Assembly: GCF_017052585.1 (NCBI RefSeq)
Contig: NZ_JAFFHZ010000002.1
Coordinates: forward strand, 310,001-374,000
Source: Paenibacillus apiarius
GTDB lineage: Bacteria > Bacillota > Bacilli > Paenibacillales > Paenibacillaceae
Direction: 5' to 3'
DNA length: 64,000 bases
Of the stretch, positions 63,955 to 64,000 are shown piece after piece. Every line of letters starts with the position of its first letter. Positions within the stretch are counted from its first letter, which is position 1. Both the position numbers and the translations under genes were made by a program. Below the pieces are notes generated by a model. That model was not told the origin of the DNA, searched no databases, and worked only from the letters and a program-made list of their open reading frames with translations.

Positions 63955-64000
63955 TATTACAAGCAAGAGTACAGCCTCCCACACAGGGTTAGACTGCATT

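Overview
The window looks like a chromosomal segment of a spore-forming, low-to-mid GC Gram-positive of the Bacillales, most likely Paenibacillus or a close relative. The evidence is strong AAGGAGG-type ribosome binding sites with some GTG/TTG starts, lipoproteins instead of periplasmic proteins, a Spo0F-like receiver, a YfhP-type protein, a tenI-thiO-thiS-thiG thiamine operon under a TPP riboswitch, and a large secreted protein of a type I recall mainly from Paenibacillus. No tRNA, rRNA, CRISPR array, prophage or transposase was seen. Genus assignment is inference from gene content; no search was run.

Layout. 1-1.7 kb: the start of an amino-acid ABC transporter (ATPase fragment, permease, binding lipoprotein). 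1.9-8.7 kb: signalling, with a Cache-domain histidine kinase beside a membrane-anchored Spo0F-like receiver, then a lipoprotein/response-regulator/kinase operon and a DUF3298-type protein. 8.9-15.2 kb: an orphan PhnC-like ATPase, an MFS pump divergent from an ArsR-type regulator, a HAD hydrolase and topoisomerase III. 15.4-17.5 kb: a small protein of unknown function and a family-4 glycosyltransferase, possibly spore-related. 17.5-28.1 kb: metabolism (gltD, dfrA-thyA, the pdhABCD operon, an esterase, a low-molecular-weight phosphatase, thiN). 28.3-34.6 kb: an NlpC/P60 hydrolase, an OmpR-type regulator without a normal phosphorylation pocket, chromate transporter, and the thiamine operon with its riboswitch.

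34.7-50.8 kb is the most unusual part: one long minus-strand run that appears to be a Gram-positive Tad/Flp-type pilus or secretion system. In transcription order it encodes a Ser/Thr kinase fused to a TadZ/MinD-like domain, a CpaB-like SAF protein, two more TadZ-like proteins with degenerate P-loops, a CpaF/TadA ATPase, a double-length TadB/TadC-like membrane protein, a set of small single-TM pseudopilin-like proteins, a copper-amine-oxidase-N-domain protein and a large secreted protein. The last gene is split by a 736-nt group II intron without an ORF. Its boundaries restore the reading frame exactly (1070 aa) and its candidate EBS1 pairs with all seven exon bases. A promoter followed by a terminator-like hairpin precedes the operon, suggesting attenuation.

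50.9-64 kb: housekeeping genes, including an FtsJ-like RNA methyltransferase, a YlmA-like ABC ATPase, a thioredoxin, a cyclic-phosphate-processing receiver protein, a base-excision-repair pair (Fpg-like glycosylase and endonuclease IV), a HAD-IIA phosphatase, a Gfo/Idh oxidoreductase, YfhP, RNase Z, cobalamin-dependent methionine synthase and, divergently, acireductone dioxygenase. The last two both serve methionine metabolism.
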